Origin: Candidatus Omnitrophota bacterium
GTDB taxonomy: Bacteria > Omnitrophota > Koll11 > Duberdicusellales > 4484-171
Assembly (NCBI GenBank): GCA_021735115.1
Contig: JAIPHQ010000007.1
Location: 1 to 15,249 of the forward strand
DNA length: 15,249 bases
Direction of reading: 5' to 3'
The notes under the pieces were generated by a model. That model was not told the DNA's origin. It did not search any database and saw only the letters and a program-made list of their open reading frames with translations. Position numbers and translations under genes: made by a program. Each line of letters begins with the position of its first letter. The first letter of the stretch is position 1. Shown here piece after piece: positions 15,245 to 15,249 of the stretch.

Positions 15245-15249
15245 CTTTC

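Overview
The window is an AT-rich bacterial segment in which every gene I can support lies on the minus strand, so transcription runs from about 15.2 kb towards 1. The code is standard: TGA is used as a stop (for example by the lysine 2,3-aminomutase and the glycosidase-like gene). Dense, overlapping genes, lysine-rich proteins, an archaeal-type phosphoglycerate mutase and GC-rich intergenic palindromes are compatible with an uncultivated lineage such as Omnitrophota. That placement rests on general resemblance, not on a marker gene, and is tentative.

Region A (15249 to 5745) reads as one long run of eight genes: archaeal-type cofactor-independent phosphoglycerate mutase, nicotinate phosphoribosyltransferase, Fpg-type DNA glycosylase, L-lactate dehydrogenase, HAD phosphatase, DUF502 membrane protein, a six-hairpin glycosidase-like protein and a GT4 glycosyltransferase. 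Most gaps are 2 to 12 bp. The two larger ones (53 and 43 bp by the longest readings) carry perfect inverted repeats. The content is central sugar metabolism (lower glycolysis, pyruvate reduction, NAD salvage, glycan handling) plus DNA repair.

Region B (5744 to 5578) is the only sizeable intergenic space. It holds a good sigma70-type promoter, tandem TTGTCA hexamers over the -35, a potential 5'-terminal stem-loop and a strong Shine-Dalgarno sequence before a TTG start.

Region C (5577 to 1) is a tightly coupled five-gene operon: lysine 2,3-aminomutase, a PurD-like ATP-grasp ligase, an EctA-like GNAT acetyltransferase, an OmpR/PhoB-type response regulator and a PhoR-type sensor histidine kinase that runs off the window just before its stop. 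Genes 1/2 and 2/3 each overlap by 11 bp, the gap from 3 to 4 is 8 bp, and genes 4/5 overlap by 10 bp. Aminomutase plus acetyltransferase recalls the AblA/AblB route to the osmolyte N-epsilon-acetyl-beta-lysine. The intervening ATP-grasp enzyme, whose phosphoribosylamine-type N-terminal loop is altered, and the co-transcribed two-component system make this the most interesting part of the window: a possible signal-controlled pathway for a beta-lysine-derived compound.
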